Assembly (NCBI GenBank): GCA_025716815.1
Contig: JAIXMN010000001.1
Coordinates: 1,922,001 to 1,986,000 of the forward strand
Reading direction: 5' to 3'
DNA from: Dichotomocladium elegans
Lineage: Eukaryota > Mucoromycota > Mucoromycetes > Mucorales > Lichtheimiaceae
Length of the DNA: 64,000 nt
Positions within the stretch are counted from its first letter, which is position 1; each line of letters opens with the position of its first letter. A program made the translations under genes and the position numbers. The notes under the pieces were generated by a model. The model was not told the origin of the DNA and ran no database searches. It saw only the letters and a list, made by a program, of their open reading frames with translations. Positions 47,465-59,519 of the stretch are shown one piece after another.

Positions 47465-49060
47465 TCACTGCCGCCGTCGCGTACTCCGTGACATAGGTGC
47501 TGCCCGTCGACGCCTTCTGGGGACAAAGGCCCTCCGAAAACTTTCTGGTGCTTGACTGGAAACAGCAGACCGCGAATGATATGGATAAAATTGAGGCAAG
47601 CGGCAAGATCCCGCTTCCACATCCGACGTACTGGACCGTTGTCTTCGGCGCGCAGTATGGAATTTTCGCTGTGACATCTACAGTACAGAGGTCAACGAAT
47701 TCCTTAGGCTTTCGAATACATAAAAAACGTAAGAATGAATTTCATACCTCAAAAGACCGTGGCAAAGGACAAGGAGCCGCGGTTGCGGCTGCTGGTGACG
47801 CTGCTGGCGTCGCCGAGGATTCATACCATCCTGAATTTTGCAAGGTTCTCATTGCTACAGGATGGACAGTACCTGCTGTTTTTAAACTCTTCTATTATGT
47901 ACACCTCGAATCCATGCTTCCGCAGGAGTTCCCTGAAGCCCTTGCAACATATGGGCTCATGGAATTGAGCCATAGGAGCTGACCAGTTCCCGGAAATGAA
48001 GACTACAGTGCTGCCAAACTTCTCTTTTAAGTCTTGGACAAGCTTAATATCAGCGAGTTGTTTGTTGAAATAAACTGACAGACGAAGTTTTCGGAAGAGA
48101 AAGGCTTGGGAACATGTGGTTGGTCATGACATGACTATAAAACGCCTGGAGAACGTCAGACACCTCGGACTTACACAGAGAAAGCGGCGGAAGTCATCCA
48201 AAACAGTGTACGGCTGAGCTCCTCAGGAAGGTGGTGCTTCGCAAATACAACTTCAGATCGTTGCAGCTTGTGCAGCTGCTTCAGCGGACGGAACTTTTTG
48301 CTCTTGCGTGCCTTGTCCTGCTGGGATTTGGTATACCGGAACTGTCGAGGCGCGATATTGGTTGGTTGCCCGTGCACGCAGTACATAATGTCCCGTCGGC
48401 CGGGATCGGCGGCTACACATCGACCTGATATTTCTTCATGACCCGCCCAGCTCAGGCTTGTGATGTAAGGGATAAGCTCCTTGTTTGCTTTTAGAGGTAT
48501 TGCGGCTGACATCGATGATGCTCTCAGCTTTTTAAATACAGTAATCCCAACGTCATTTGTACTGATCATGCCACAGAACGTGAGATCGCATTCTTTCTGG
48601 GACCTGAAAGTCTTCAAAGTGAGGTTAACTACCTCATACCAATAGTCCAAGCTGACGAGTTCGTCATCATTGTTCCAAGATTGTTGCAAAATGTTTTGGC
48701 AAAGTATATTGCTGTCAATAAACATATAACACGGGGACCATCTGCGACGAAGCGGGAAACAATTCAAAGCAGGTAATTCGAGATGCTGAAACAAGCAAGC
48801 GAGCTGGTAAAAGGCTTCCATGTGGCTGGCGGGGCGGAACTTGCTGCCGTAGTAGATATTGTCTTTTTGAAATCTGTAGCCTTAAGGATAAGCGTTGAGA
48901 ACAGGCAATAGGGCCTGCAAAGCTCCCCCAGAAACATCCGATTGCTGCCCGATGAGAACCTTGTTAATCTCTCAGCTACTAATTGCCAACTTGAAGCGCT
49001 GCCAGACCCGATCACGCTTTCCAGAATACGGGCGCTTATTTCTTCGGTGCTCAAGCCTTG
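47465..49060 (-). pseudogene. Fanzor (eukaryotic TnpB-like RNA-guided nuclease) gene, broken
   Basis: Minus-strand fragments in order from 5' to 3'. An N-terminal part lies at 49054-48764, then 48821-48171 with FNCFPLR-like (LNCFPLRRRWSPCYMFIDSN) and the RuvC-I motif VAADPGRRDIMYCV (Asp near 48405). Next, ~48110-47823 has RKLRLSVYFNKQ, GNWSAPMAQFHEPI, the RuvC-II acidic residue in VYIIEEFKNS (~47890) and zinc-ribbon cysteines YCPSCSNE. After it comes LLVLCHGLLR, then RuvC-III WKRDLAACLNFIHIIRGL (~47587-47625) and an Arg-rich C-terminus. This motif set and spacing are those of Fanzor proteins. At least three frameshifts and stops (for example the stops at 48171, 47821 and 47678) show decay. 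No intact open frame spans the gene. Confidence 0.8.
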
Positions 49061-49806
49061 ATCGAACAGGTCTCTCCATTATAGCCTTTTGACCTCGAAT
49101 GTCGAGCAAAGTATTGGCAGCTTGCCTGAGATGCTGACCAAATTGCGTGTTGATATTGCTGCTCTACCCTGTATTTATCTTGCGGCCTTCATATACCGAG
49201 CATTGCTGCGCATGCGGAAAGATGGCCTCATGTAATTTGCATGGTGAAGATATCCAGGCAAGTACTCGTTGATCAGAACTCAGTTCTTGACCGTGAGGGA
49301 CGGTCTTAGTACGCGTCTCTCATATTCCACTAAAGAGAGACATACTTCAGAAAAAGAAACGGCTGTTCAAGAGGATTGTAATGTCGAAGTCTTGATTGGT
49401 TTGAAGTTCGTTTAGGAAGATATATTTTGAGAAGGAGAACGTGTGCACTGTTGTGGCATGGGCAATGCCGACCACCTATAGTAACCGCACATGGTGCTCT
49501 TCTCGCCAGCCGATGCTTTGAATATTACACTTCACCAGAAGGATCCGGTCATCGGCATCGCGAATGCTGGAGACACTCGTATCTGATGTAGCAGGTGATG
49601 ACAGGCCTATACCGGGATAACTCAATATTTCGGTTTCTGATGTCTAACCATTGATAAAAGGAGCTTACCTTTGAATGTGAGTTGTCAGTAGCTGTAGATA
49701 TTGAAGGACTAAAACTTATCGATATTTAAGGACCATTTCCAATGGTTGTGTTAGCAAAACCTGAAACTTAGGAATGTGTATGCTATTATCCAATTCCTTT
49801 TCTGCA

Positions 49807-50011
49807 TTCCGTCGCGGAACTGAGAAGGCTGTGTAACAAGGCGTTTTCAAGCTTCTGCGTCAGTAAAGCATCAGTAAGCGACGGAAGTTGCGTATCAAAA
49901 GGAATATGTGATCCGCCGCGGAAATGAAAAGGCCATAACAAGGCGTTTTCAAACTCTGTACAAGTTAAAGCATCAGTAAGTGATAAAAGTCGTGTATCGA
50001 AAGGAGTATAG
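49807..50011. repeat. ~102-bp tandem repeat, two copies
   Basis: Two diverged copies share AAGGCGTTTTCAA, AAAGCATCAGTAAG and GTATC(A/G)AAAGGA(A/G)TAT with a 102-bp offset (GCGTTTTC at 49841 and 49943). They sit between the Fanzor fragment and the resumed right arm of copy B. Confidence 0.85.
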
Positions 50012-50799
50012 CATAGATCCTTGCTTTTTTCATTAACTACATCCCGAGCCTCTTTTCCATGGTCTTATCCGGTGTGATCACTATAATACTAAATTATTTT
50101 ATTGCAACCCAACATCCACTGTTCTTTGTAGGTTAACCAATCGTACCAGTACTTGATGAGCCATGGAAGAGAGGAAATCTTGGACACTCTTCCGCTCCTT
50201 CTGCTCCGTTTCGCTGCCGCCTCTGATACCACTCCACTCCTTTTATTCCTTTTCACCGCCGCCACTGGTCGCTTCCCCTGTCAATGCTGGCCTCTTCCAC
50301 ATCTTCAGTTCTGGTTATCGCCGAACACCCATACTACTCTTCGGAGGTAAGTTAAAGGGGATAGAGAAGAGGTAGTGCTTTTTTGTCTAACATGTTCCAA
50401 TCCGTGAATCTGAAATCGTTTTACCTATTGATGCGACAACTTTATACGATTATATGTGCCATTATTTTGTACTTCTGTTTCAACTTCAAACTGGAAGGCT
50501 TAACTTTTTTACCGCAACAACAACTCCACCCCAGTCGCGCAGAATGCGAATACTTGCTCTGCATCCACCTATCTATCATTCTGCTGCCCATGATGTAGTT
50601 TAATACGGGAGGGATAGCACATAATGTCGATGGTCAACTTGCACCACACTCGATACGAGAATTCGATTCAAAAATAAACGCTTACTCAGTCTACTTCCAT
50701 TCAGATTGCATATTATACCAGCGTAGGAGCCGAAATTTTGACTTTTAGGTTCTCAAGATGTGGTAAATAACACCCCTGATGTGCTTTAGATAAAGAAGG

Positions 50800-52318
50800 C
50801 TGGAGACATACCCGTTAGTCAACAAAAAAAATATCAACACCCTTCTTAATCTTCAGTTTACCCCGAAGGTAGCTAGGTGTGCCATTACGGTAATAATTGC
50901 GGAAGAAGGAAGAAAGGAAGGATCCGGAGCTGTTGAGTGTCGACGGTGGAAGATTTGGAGGATGGAACGAGGAGGGGCGACGACGGACCAACGATAACAC
51001 CAGAGGCAGAAGTAACGGAGGAAGCAGACGAAGACAAAAGAACCTCGACGAAGCCATGGTGAGAACCCTGCGCGGGTACAGCCAAACCACGGTCCCACGC
51101 AAAGCCCGTATCCTCTCCTCTCGAGGTACTTGAGTTAGGCTGATATCGCTATCTACAGAGGATCTTCCTCAGCCTTATGGGTAGATGCATTATCCGTTAC
51201 CAAACAATGGCCCTTCATAGGTTCATACTTACCCATTCGTCCATTGTAGCCTCAAGGAAGCTGAGATAATGTAACTGTATCAGTTCCTCTGCTCGTAACC
51301 TCAGATTGATCTGCCCTCTTTCTTTTCTTGATTGGTGGCTGTGGGAGTCTCAAGCTACATTTAGTGGTCATTGATGCTGAGATTATTCCCAAGATTGTGG
51401 TTCTCTTTGCTCTTGCCTTTGGTATTGTGAGCACTGCAGGAGTCCGTTTCTTGTGCCATGCTGACTCATCAAGGAAAACACAGTTTTACTAAAGTTGATG
51501 TCTGTCCTATCCCATCTGCACAGCCAGTTCAAGATGCTCTTGGATCTTCGCAGTACTACTCCTGTCTACAGGCTGGAACCAAACCATTTTTGATGACAAG
51601 TTGCATTCGTTTTTTATAAACCGATGGGGCGCCATTTTAGGTACTTTGAGACCCTCAAATCTTTGGAGCAGTTGGCCGATCAGCTGCTCTAGGACAATGG
51701 ATGGATTCTCGTCAACCCATTCTAAAATAAAGCTCTTATGCTCTTCATTGATAATACAGGAACAACCCCTCGTGTTAGTTCTCTTAAAAATGTTATCAGA
51801 ACTCTTCTCGTATTGCAATGTCCATCGCTGGGCTGAGCGGACATGGATTCCTAGATGTTTTGCAGTAGTTGATGCACTCAAGGCCTTCTCAAAATCAGTT
51901 TGAAAAATCTGCCTTTGTCTTGGTCCGTGTACGCTGTGTAACTGCGCTTGATCCCCGCTTCCTTCATCTAAATGTCTGTATCCTTTCGTTTGGGAATGTA
52001 TTAGTACTAGACTCAGAGTTACTTTTGCAAGGTATGCTACGCAGATATTCAGTGCGAGAACAAAGGCATTGCAGAGAGTACAATTCTTCATCAACGACAT
52101 AGTCCATAGGTTCAGGACAACTACGCTCGTTAACGATATAATCTTGGCCATCATAAAAAAAAATAGGTTGATCATTTCAGAATATAAAAGTGTATAAAAG
52201 AGAAAGAGTCAAAATCACGAATTTTTATAGAGATGGATTTGCCCAAGCGATTATTATTTTTGTGATCCTGCGACTTCAGAACTGGCAGGGTACGACTTTG
52301 GTTTTGGAAAATAGTGTA
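50800..52318 (-). mobile_element. Tc1-like element, copy C (decayed, reversed)
   Basis: The left terminus is at ~52318, read on the minus strand as TACACTATTTTCCAAAACC ... TTCTGAAGTCGCAGGATCAC. The transposase fragment follows, and the right-arm sequence is recognisable at ~50815-51130 (CTACCTTCGGGGTAA, TTGTTGACTAAC, as in copies A and B). The terminal inverted repeat at the right is not recognisable, so the element may be truncated there. Its right end faces that of copy B, about 300 bp away. Confidence 0.7.
51150..52175 (-). pseudogene. Tc1-like transposase, copy C, broken
   Basis: The open frame 52175-51507 preserves the N-terminal DNA-binding half best of the three copies (TTAKHLGIHVRSAQRWTLQY is a helix-turn-helix; INEEHKSFILEWVDENPSIV follows). 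Downstream, the first catalytic region survives only as a damaged version (TVFSLMSQHG in place of FFDESAFH). The DNAPIH region is present as GTAACGGATAATGCA (minus strand, ~51195) before the similarity decays. Confidence 0.8.
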
Positions 52319-53789
52319 TGTCCGAAGCTACGGACGAAAAGAATGTACTAGAATCAACGATCATTTCATACGCATAAAGTACTCACTTGACGCGATAACG
52401 TATACAGTGCCTTAGCCCTAACCAAGCAAACCGCTGTTGCATGATTTGCTTTGGAAAATACAGCATTACTGAAGCAGAACCTATCTATCTTGGTATGAAC
52501 CATCATCGTAGGAAATTTCGGTGGCTGATATGCATATTTCTTTCCTACCGCCTAAACACCAAATAGCTCTTTTTACGATGGTGAATGAAACAAAGAGCAA
52601 CGAAAAATCTACTTCTAAACCACATCCCGAGTTATCATTTCGGGGCTTAATACAAGTAGAGCAGCTCCCAAATACGTACGTATACAGTGTGTGTATCAAA
52701 TAGATTGCACTGTGAGTCGACCCATTGCTGAGGAGATTGAAAATAAGTTGGTCAGCACGGCAAACCATCTTTCGCAGAGACAGAACTAAGCTTGAATATG
52801 TCCAAAAACTATGTAAAACCTGATCCTGGGATCAATACCAATGCGTTATGAGTGGAAAAGAAATTCAAGTACTAATTGTAGAAGGAATACTGGAGTCCTC
52901 AGAACGCTTGCTTAGGAGAATATACTATCTTTTTTCTCTGCATGGGTCAAAGGAATGACATTTGTATTTTTGCTACTATGTATCATGACAATGGCCAAGG
53001 CGATTTTATATCAAATTTACGTATTTGTGAAAGCACATACGTTCAAATTCTACGTATCTCATCTTCTAATAATAGATGAATAGGAACCGAAGGTAAGCCG
53101 CTTTTGTTCTTCGGTCCGCGGATAGTTTTATCTCTGCTGGAGAAACCTCAGTCGCCCGAAGCTGTGTAACAGAGTCAGGTTCAAAAGGATGCATAGCTCC
53201 TCCTTTTTTTTAAGGAAAACACAAGAACAAAGAATTGTTTGAAGCTACGGAGAGAAGTTCCTCCAAAAGTCTTGTGCATGTCTCATGATACTTACCCATT
53301 TCGCTTTTCTGTCATCTCGATTTCCTCTGAATAAACGTTTGTGTGATGCAATGAGTAAAGTTGGGTTCAGTTTTGTGCGCCGTATGAGCATTACCACGGC
53401 CCCGGAAAGATAGCAAGCAGGTTTGTCGTATATGATGGAGCAAGAAGAACAAGACGACATTTTATATTAATGAAGGGTCTCATGTATTTTGTGAAATCCA
53501 GGTAGGAGATGGTAAAAAGGCACGGCCCCTTCCCATCCTGACGTGTAAATACTCATTTCCCATTGGGGGACGCGCGAGTTCATGTGCGAATATGTTCGCA
53601 CTGTGAGTTCTATTTCTTAGGGAAGGGACCGTGGGGAGGTTGCACCAAAAGTGGGGATTATTACATCTGTTCTTTGCTTCATTGAGTAACACGGGGAAAG
53701 GATCGAGTAGGATTTGCATGGTCGCATTTCTTTTCTTTCTTTCTCTCTCTCTCTTTACTTTTCTTTTCTTCTCTTTTTCCTTTTTTGTT
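52319..53789. other. intergenic 1.5 kb
   Basis: Between transposon copy C and the Kelch gene. It includes a T-rich tract (53728-53788) directly upstream of the Kelch start, probably its 5' leader. A 53480-53929 minus-strand frame overlaps that tract and is judged spurious. Confidence 0.4.
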
Positions 53790-55891
53790 ATGGTGTCTCT
53801 TGGAGACAGTGAGTCGTTCAAGCGAGAACACAGCACCAAATCGCAGTCGTCCCTGCTGGACGGGAACGCTGGTCCGAAAGTGAGTCTTATATCCCGCGTC
53901 CGACGGTCACTGTCCTCTGCATCTACCACCCTGAATCATCACAGCACCAGTACCAGTACACCCTTGAGCAGCAGCAGTAGCAATAGTAGTAGTAGCGGCA
54001 GGCTGCTTTATTCACCTTCATCTTCATCAGCGAGGTAGGAAGTGTCTTATGCGCTTGCTTCTCCATCTTTTGCTTTTGTGCTGATAACGAATAAACTGAA
54101 AATAAGCTTGGCATGTGGACATTTATAGACTGGCCGACGCTTCAAACAGCATGTCCCGCGTTCGGGAAGAAAAAACGCACCATTATCATTTATCTCTCGA
54201 GCATGCAGGGCCACTTAACAGAATGAAAAGCGGGAGCCGTCAGCGCCACAGACAGACATCTGACTCTGCCCTTTGTAAGTTTTGCTTGTAACGAAAGGGG
54301 TAAACCTAAATTTCCTGATATCGAAACCATTACAGTAAAGCAGCAAGATTATTATCGAAATATTACCACCAGTCGGCGATCCCCTCCCACATCTCCTACG
54401 CAGATAATACGATCGATTTCTGTCCGAACAGAAAACGCAGTCAGCAATCCCACGTCATCAGTATTGCGGCCATCGCTGAAAAAGTCATCCTCATCTTTGA
54501 GAAGCACCCAAAGTGTTGGTGACAACAACCCCAGTAACGTCAAGAGTATCAGCACAACCGTCGGCAATAGTAATAACGATAACAGCAATGACAGCGTGAG
54601 GTGGGCCATAAAAAATATGGTTGTATCAAATAACATCCAGATTGCGTTGGCACCTCCGCCAGCCATGTACTGGTCCCAGCCGGCCACGCACGGCATTACA
54701 CCCAAGGCATTGCGTGCTCACACGGCGGTCGCAGTCGGGGACCTGATGTATGTGTTTGGTGGCACGGACGGCCGAGGGTTTCATAGGACTCTCTATGCGC
54801 TCGAGATGGGTAAGCGGGAGAAAAGCGAATTTTTGGGATCCACAAAGTTTAATGAAATGAAAAATAAGATACTTTCAAATGGATCAAGCCTCGTGCGTCC
54901 GGAGTTCGGCCGTCACCTTCACGCGCACACAGTATGGTGGCACACAATGAGAAAATTTATGTCTTTGGAGGCGGTGATGGGACCCATTACACGAACGATC
55001 TCTTTGTGCTCGACACGGGTTAGGAACAAGCCAGAATGTTAAGCGCCCCTTCCCTGAACGGAACTAACTCTATGCACGCATGTGTGTATATATGCAATTG
55101 CACTCATAGCATCCATGATATGGACGAAACCTAAAACTCTGGGACCTACCCCGTCACCCCGTCGCGCCCACTGCAGTTTTGAGTGGAACGACAAAATCTA
55201 TGTGTTTGGCGGCGGCGATGAGACAAGCGCGCTGAACGACCTTCATGCGCTAGACACCTCAACAATGACATGGATGCCAATCGACACGAAGGGTGACGTA
55301 CCCTCGCCGCGTGGATATCACACCGGTACAGTCGCCAAGGATAAATTCATTGTTTACGGTGGCAGCGATGGCATGGGATCGTTTGATGATGTGCATATTC
55401 TCAATTTAGGTAAGAGAACCTGGGGTTATTCAAATTGGACACAAAAGGTTGACGTCTGCATCGAAGAAACATGCACGTGGACTAAAATAGAGACACACCT
55501 CACTTCCGACGTCCCTCTCTCTCCTAGACGACTTTCGCATGCGGCCGTGAGTGTTGGTTCCTATATTTTCGTCACAGGTGGGCATAACGGATCGCATTAT
55601 TGCAATGACCTCCTTCTGTTCAATCTCGGCAAGTCGAAAAGAGAGAAACGGCCCTAGACAGGATGACTTAACTAACATTATTATACAGCTACAATGACTT
55701 GGGAGGCGCGTAAGGTGTATGGGCAGGCACCCACACCACGCGGATATCACACTGCACTCTTCTATGACAGCAGGCTCTTTGTATTTGGTGGCTATGACGG
55801 AAAGCAGTTCTTCAATCAAGTCAATGTCCTGGACCTCAGCGCATGTGCTTATTTACCTCAGACGACGAATTTTACTATCGACGTTTTGTAA
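53790..55891 (+). CDS. Kelch-repeat protein (cell-polarity type)
   Basis: Seven exons: 53790..54034, 54129..54274, 54336..54809, 54869..55018, 55110..55409, 55467..55628 and 55689..55891. They sum to 1680 nt, giving 559 residues. The first ~260 residues are Ser/Asn/Thr-rich and basic. Six Kelch blades follow, each with a GG and a distal W: LMYVFGGTDGRG, EKIYVFGGGDGTHYTNDLFV, DKIYVFGGGDETSALNDLHA, DKFIVYGGSDGMGSFDDVHI, SYIFVTGGHNGSHYCNDLLL and SRLFVFGGYDGKQFFNQVNV. Introns fall at the blade boundaries, consistent with blade duplication. The layout resembles fungal Kel1/Tea1-type or Rab-associated Kelch proteins, but no C-terminal coiled coil is present. Intron 6 requires a GC donor (GCAAGT). 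The precise partner is unknown. Confidence 0.92.
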
Positions 55892-56003
55892 ACGTTTGTT
55901 TTGTTTCTAGAAAAAAGAACTAGGCTACTTTTTCTGCCGTGATCCTATTTTATTTTTTTTTAATTTACGCGCATGCATACCAAATACCACCTTCAAGGCC
56001 ACC

Positions 56004-57834
56004 ATGTCGGCATCAGCGCTGATGCCCTCAGTGCAAGAAGGTTGCATCACCCAGCTTCCTGGCGAGGTGCTTATCAACATCTTCTCTTACCTCTCTACAT
56101 ATGACCGCATCTGTTGCATCCATGTCTGCAAAGCATGGGGTATCAATGGTCTAGCATGCGAACCACTCTGGCACCAATTAGCCATAACGGCCGATGCGGA
56201 TCAACACATCCCATTTCAAGTGGCATCGCTTGCCCGCCACCTTTTGATAATTGCCCAGACGCGGCGTGCACTTTGGCGGACTACTCGACTTCTTTCTGCC
56301 CCAGAGACAACACCTTTTGCTGGCCTCAGACGGTTCGGTAGGGTCCGATTCCATTGTTTGGTGTTTGTGTGCGCGCTCGCGCCTGCGTGCGTGTGCGTGC
56401 CCAAAAGCTATCCAGCCAAAGATCCCAGTCATTTTTTTAGTTGTTGTTGTTGTTGTTCATCTTCTCCTTTCTCTCCATTTCCTCTCTTTAGCGCTTTTTA
56501 TCCATGAAGCCATGGACAAGGCAGCTGTTCACGCACTTTCGGAAGCCTTAAAATGCATGGGTAAGCAGCTAGAGGCGGTTGAGGTCGGATATTTTGAGAG
56601 TGCCGGCTCGGCCACCTTGGAGAATCTTGTGCTCGCGCCTTGCACACGCGTAACGCAAGTCGCTTATAGCATTTACGGTGACGAAGTCTTCATGGCCACC
56701 CGTCCACGGGACCATATGCTGGTAACCACACGAATGCTTACGGATCTCCGCATCCAGACAGACGCACAGATGACAGCAGACCATATCCGGATGGTTCTTT
56801 TGGCAGCCCCGTGCCTCAGACAGCTGTCACTGAACGTTTGCGAATATGACGCACTTGCAGTGATCGCAGATCATTCATCTCTTATCCATCTCGACTTTAA
56901 TTATTATAACAACACTGTCAAAGCTGATACGACATGGCATCAACAGCAGCAGCAACAGCAGACCGTATCGCCACCACTATCGCCATCGGCCAGTAGCACG
57001 AACGAACGCGGCCTGAAGGTTGTCCGTCTTGGTTGGGTCTCGCTAAACGCGATCGATCTGGTCGTGTCTCTGCTCATCAGGCACCGCAGCACGCTCGAAG
57101 AATTGGCTATCAAGGAACGCCTAGGGAACAGAAACTGGGACAGCAGGCTCTCAGATGCATGGAAGCAACTCTTATCCGGGGCGGGGCAACCGCCCATACC
57201 AGAGCTGCTATTTCCACGGCTCGCGACAGCCACACTCGGCGTCAGTTGGGATACACAAGTCCTAACCCGTATGCTAAGCCGATGTCCGGCCCTGGTATCC
57301 CTCAGCATGGCGCATATGTGTTTTATTCAGGGGCCTCCACTCTTTGAAACACTGCTGACAATGCCATGCCTCGAGCATCTGGTGATAGACACGTGTATGG
57401 CAATTACATCCGGGCTCGAGGACTATTTCAAACTGCAGCCACGGTTGCGCAACATTGGTCTCTATGGAGAGATACCTGCACTGACCGATGGCGCATTGAG
57501 TGCGTTGGGATCCCTCGCAAGTCTCAGTTGCTTAGCACTCGGCGAGATGGAGAGTGCGGTAGGGTTAAATGCTTGGGTGACGTCCATGGGGACTCTTGAT
57601 GAGCTCTCGCTCTCCAATCTGATATCAGTCGACGACGCCCTTTTGCTGAAGCTCAAGGACCACATGCGGAAACTGTACCTCAACATGCTCTGGTCCGTTA
57701 CCGATCGCGGGATTGTATCTTTTATTGACCAGGCTGCATTCACTCAAGAGCTTCACATATCGCTATGTCCGGCCATCTCAAAAGAAGCAATCAGGGCAAC
57801 AACAAGTAAAATGCATATATTTATAAAAGAGTGA
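56004..57834 (+). CDS. F-box and leucine-rich-repeat protein
   Basis: Two exons, 56004..56337 and 56492..57834, sum to 1677 nt, giving 558 residues. The start has a good context (GCCACCATGTC). An F-box lies at about residues 15-60 (ITQLPGEVLINIFSYLSTYD, CCIHVCKAWGINGLACEPLW), expected to bind Skp1 in an SCF ubiquitin ligase. The rest is an irregular LRR array (LRQLSLNVCEYDALAVIADH, PALVSLSMAHMCF, MPCLEHLVIDTCMAI, LASLSCLALGEME) interrupted by a CAG-encoded seven-glutamine run near the middle. The substrate is unknown. It starts 112 bp after the Kelch stop on the same strand. Confidence 0.88.
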
Positions 57835-57892
57835 CGTATAAATGCCAGAGAGTGAGGAAGATGGATGTTTAAAACATTTATTAAATAATGCC

Positions 57893-59519
57893 TTAATAAT
57901 CGCCATCCTCTTCGATCTCTGAGTCGCCAAGCGAATCAGAGCCGACTTCCTCGTAATCCTTCTCGAGAGCAGCCAGATCCTCACGGGCCTCGCTGAATTC
58001 ACCTTCCTCCATACCTTCACCGACGTACCAGTGAACGAAAGCACGCTTGGCGTACATCAAGTCAAACTTGTGGTCCAGGCGGGCCCAGGCTTCAGCAATT
58101 GCTGTGGTGTTGCTAAGCATGCAGACGGCGCGTTGGACCTCGGCAAGATCGCCGCCGGGAACCACTGTGGGTCGTTGGTGGTTGATACCGACCTTGAAAC
58201 CTGTAGGGCACCAGTCGACGAACTGGATTGTGCTCTTGGTTTTGATGGTCGCAATAGCATTGTTGGTGTCCTTGGGAACGACGTCACCTCGATAGAGCAA
58301 GCAGCATGCCATATACTTGCCATGGCGAGGGTCGCACTTCACCATCTGATTGTTGGGCTCGAAACAGGCATAGGAAATCTCAGGCACAGTAAACTGTTCA
58401 TGATGTGCCTTCGCAGCAGAGATGATGGGGGCGTAGGTGACCAAGGGAAAATGGATGCGAGGGTAGGGCACCAGGTTGGTCTGGAACTCGTTCAGGTCCA
58501 CGTTCAGAGAACCATCGAAACGGAGCGACGCAGTGATGGACGAGACGACCTGAGCAATCAGGCGGTTGAGGTTGGCATAGGTGGGACGCTCAATGTCCAA
58601 GTTGCGCCGGCAAATGTCGTAAATGGCCTCATTATCAACCATGAAAGCACAATCAGAGTGCTCGAGGGTGGTATGGGTTGTCAGGATTGAGTTGTATGGC
58701 TCAACAACAGCAGTCGACACTTGAGGGGCAGGGTATACGGAAAACTCAAGCTTCGACTTCTTGCCGTAGTCGACAGACAGACGCTCCATCAACAAGGCAC
58801 CAAAGCCAGAGCCTGTGCCACCACCGAACGAGTGGAACACGAGGAAGCCCTGAAGTCCACTGCATGAGTCGGCCAGTTTGCGGACACGGTCAAGGACAGA
58901 GTCGACAAGTTCTTTGCCAACAGTGTAGTGACCACGTGCATAATTATTAGCCGCATCCTCCTTTCCGGTGATCAATTGCTCCCTGTATGCAGTAACTCGT
59001 CAACCAACGTTCTCTGCGGTGGCCCTCCTCGTCGTCGTGCCCCCCTTTTTCCTTGTCCCTCTTTTCTTCCTTTTTGTTCTTTCCGACACTTACGGGTGAA
59101 ACAGCTGACGATAGGTGCCAGTGCGGACCTCATCAACAACAGTGGGTTCCAGATCAACAAAGACTGTGCGAGGTACATGCTTTCCAGAACTCGTCTCGCT
59201 GAAAAATGTCGAAAAGGAGTGGTCGGTAGTTTCCTGCTCGACAGGGATCCGACCATCAGGATTGATACCGTGTTCCAAGCAGTACTGACGGTGGTGATGA
59301 TGGTGATTGTCGATATTAGGAGACTCGCCGTAGTCTTAAGGATTACTTGGGAAAACTTACCAACTCCCAGCAGGCGTTACCGATTTGGATACCGGCCTGA
59401 TAACATAATATGACAGAGGATGAATGAAGCAGTATTTTTTGGGCGGGGAGGAGGGAAGAAGTCGGTGTGGGAGCGTTTCATCTTACCTGGCCGACGTGAA
59501 GACTGATGATTTCTCTCAT
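57893..59519 (-). CDS. TUB1: alpha-tubulin
   Basis: Four exons: 59519..59487 (33 nt), 59396..59361 (36 nt), 59284..59094 and 58982..57893. They sum to 1350 nt, giving 449 residues. The protein has [30 protein letters not shown], the GTP-binding loop [17 protein letters not shown], the alpha-tubulin-specific [14 protein letters not shown], and the acidic tail ending in Glu/Asp-Gly-Asp-Tyr, so the genetically encoded C-terminal tyrosine is present. It forms the microtubule heterodimer with beta-tubulin. The first two exons are exactly 11 and 12 codons and both introns there are phase 0. Confidence 0.98.

Larger units (their letters stand above)
46905..50510 (+). mobile_element. Tc1-like element, copy B, chimeric with a Fanzor segment
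   Basis: The left end (TACTCCGTTTTCCAAAATTG ... GTCGCAGGATCACAAAA) and about 500 bp of following sequence match copy A. They carry the N-terminal transposase fragment (GCRESMDYVVEEEMYSLRSV). Similarity to copy A stops at GAGCATAAG (~47438). About 2.6 kb of unrelated DNA follows, containing the Fanzor fragment in the opposite orientation. Similarity resumes at ~50018 (ATCCCGAGCCTCTTTTCCATGG) and continues to ~50500. The catalytic half of the transposase (27720-28600 in copy A) is therefore replaced, not merely interrupted. Neither protein is intact. Confidence 0.75.

Noticed and set aside
53480..53929. Minus-strand 149-residue frame upstream of the Kelch gene
   Set aside because: Largely a reverse reading of the T/C-rich leader (KEKEKKRKVKRERER-type) and of Kelch exon 1.
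58031..58690. Plus-strand 219-residue frame antisense to alpha-tubulin
   Set aside because: A shadow frame produced by the codon bias of the tubulin gene.
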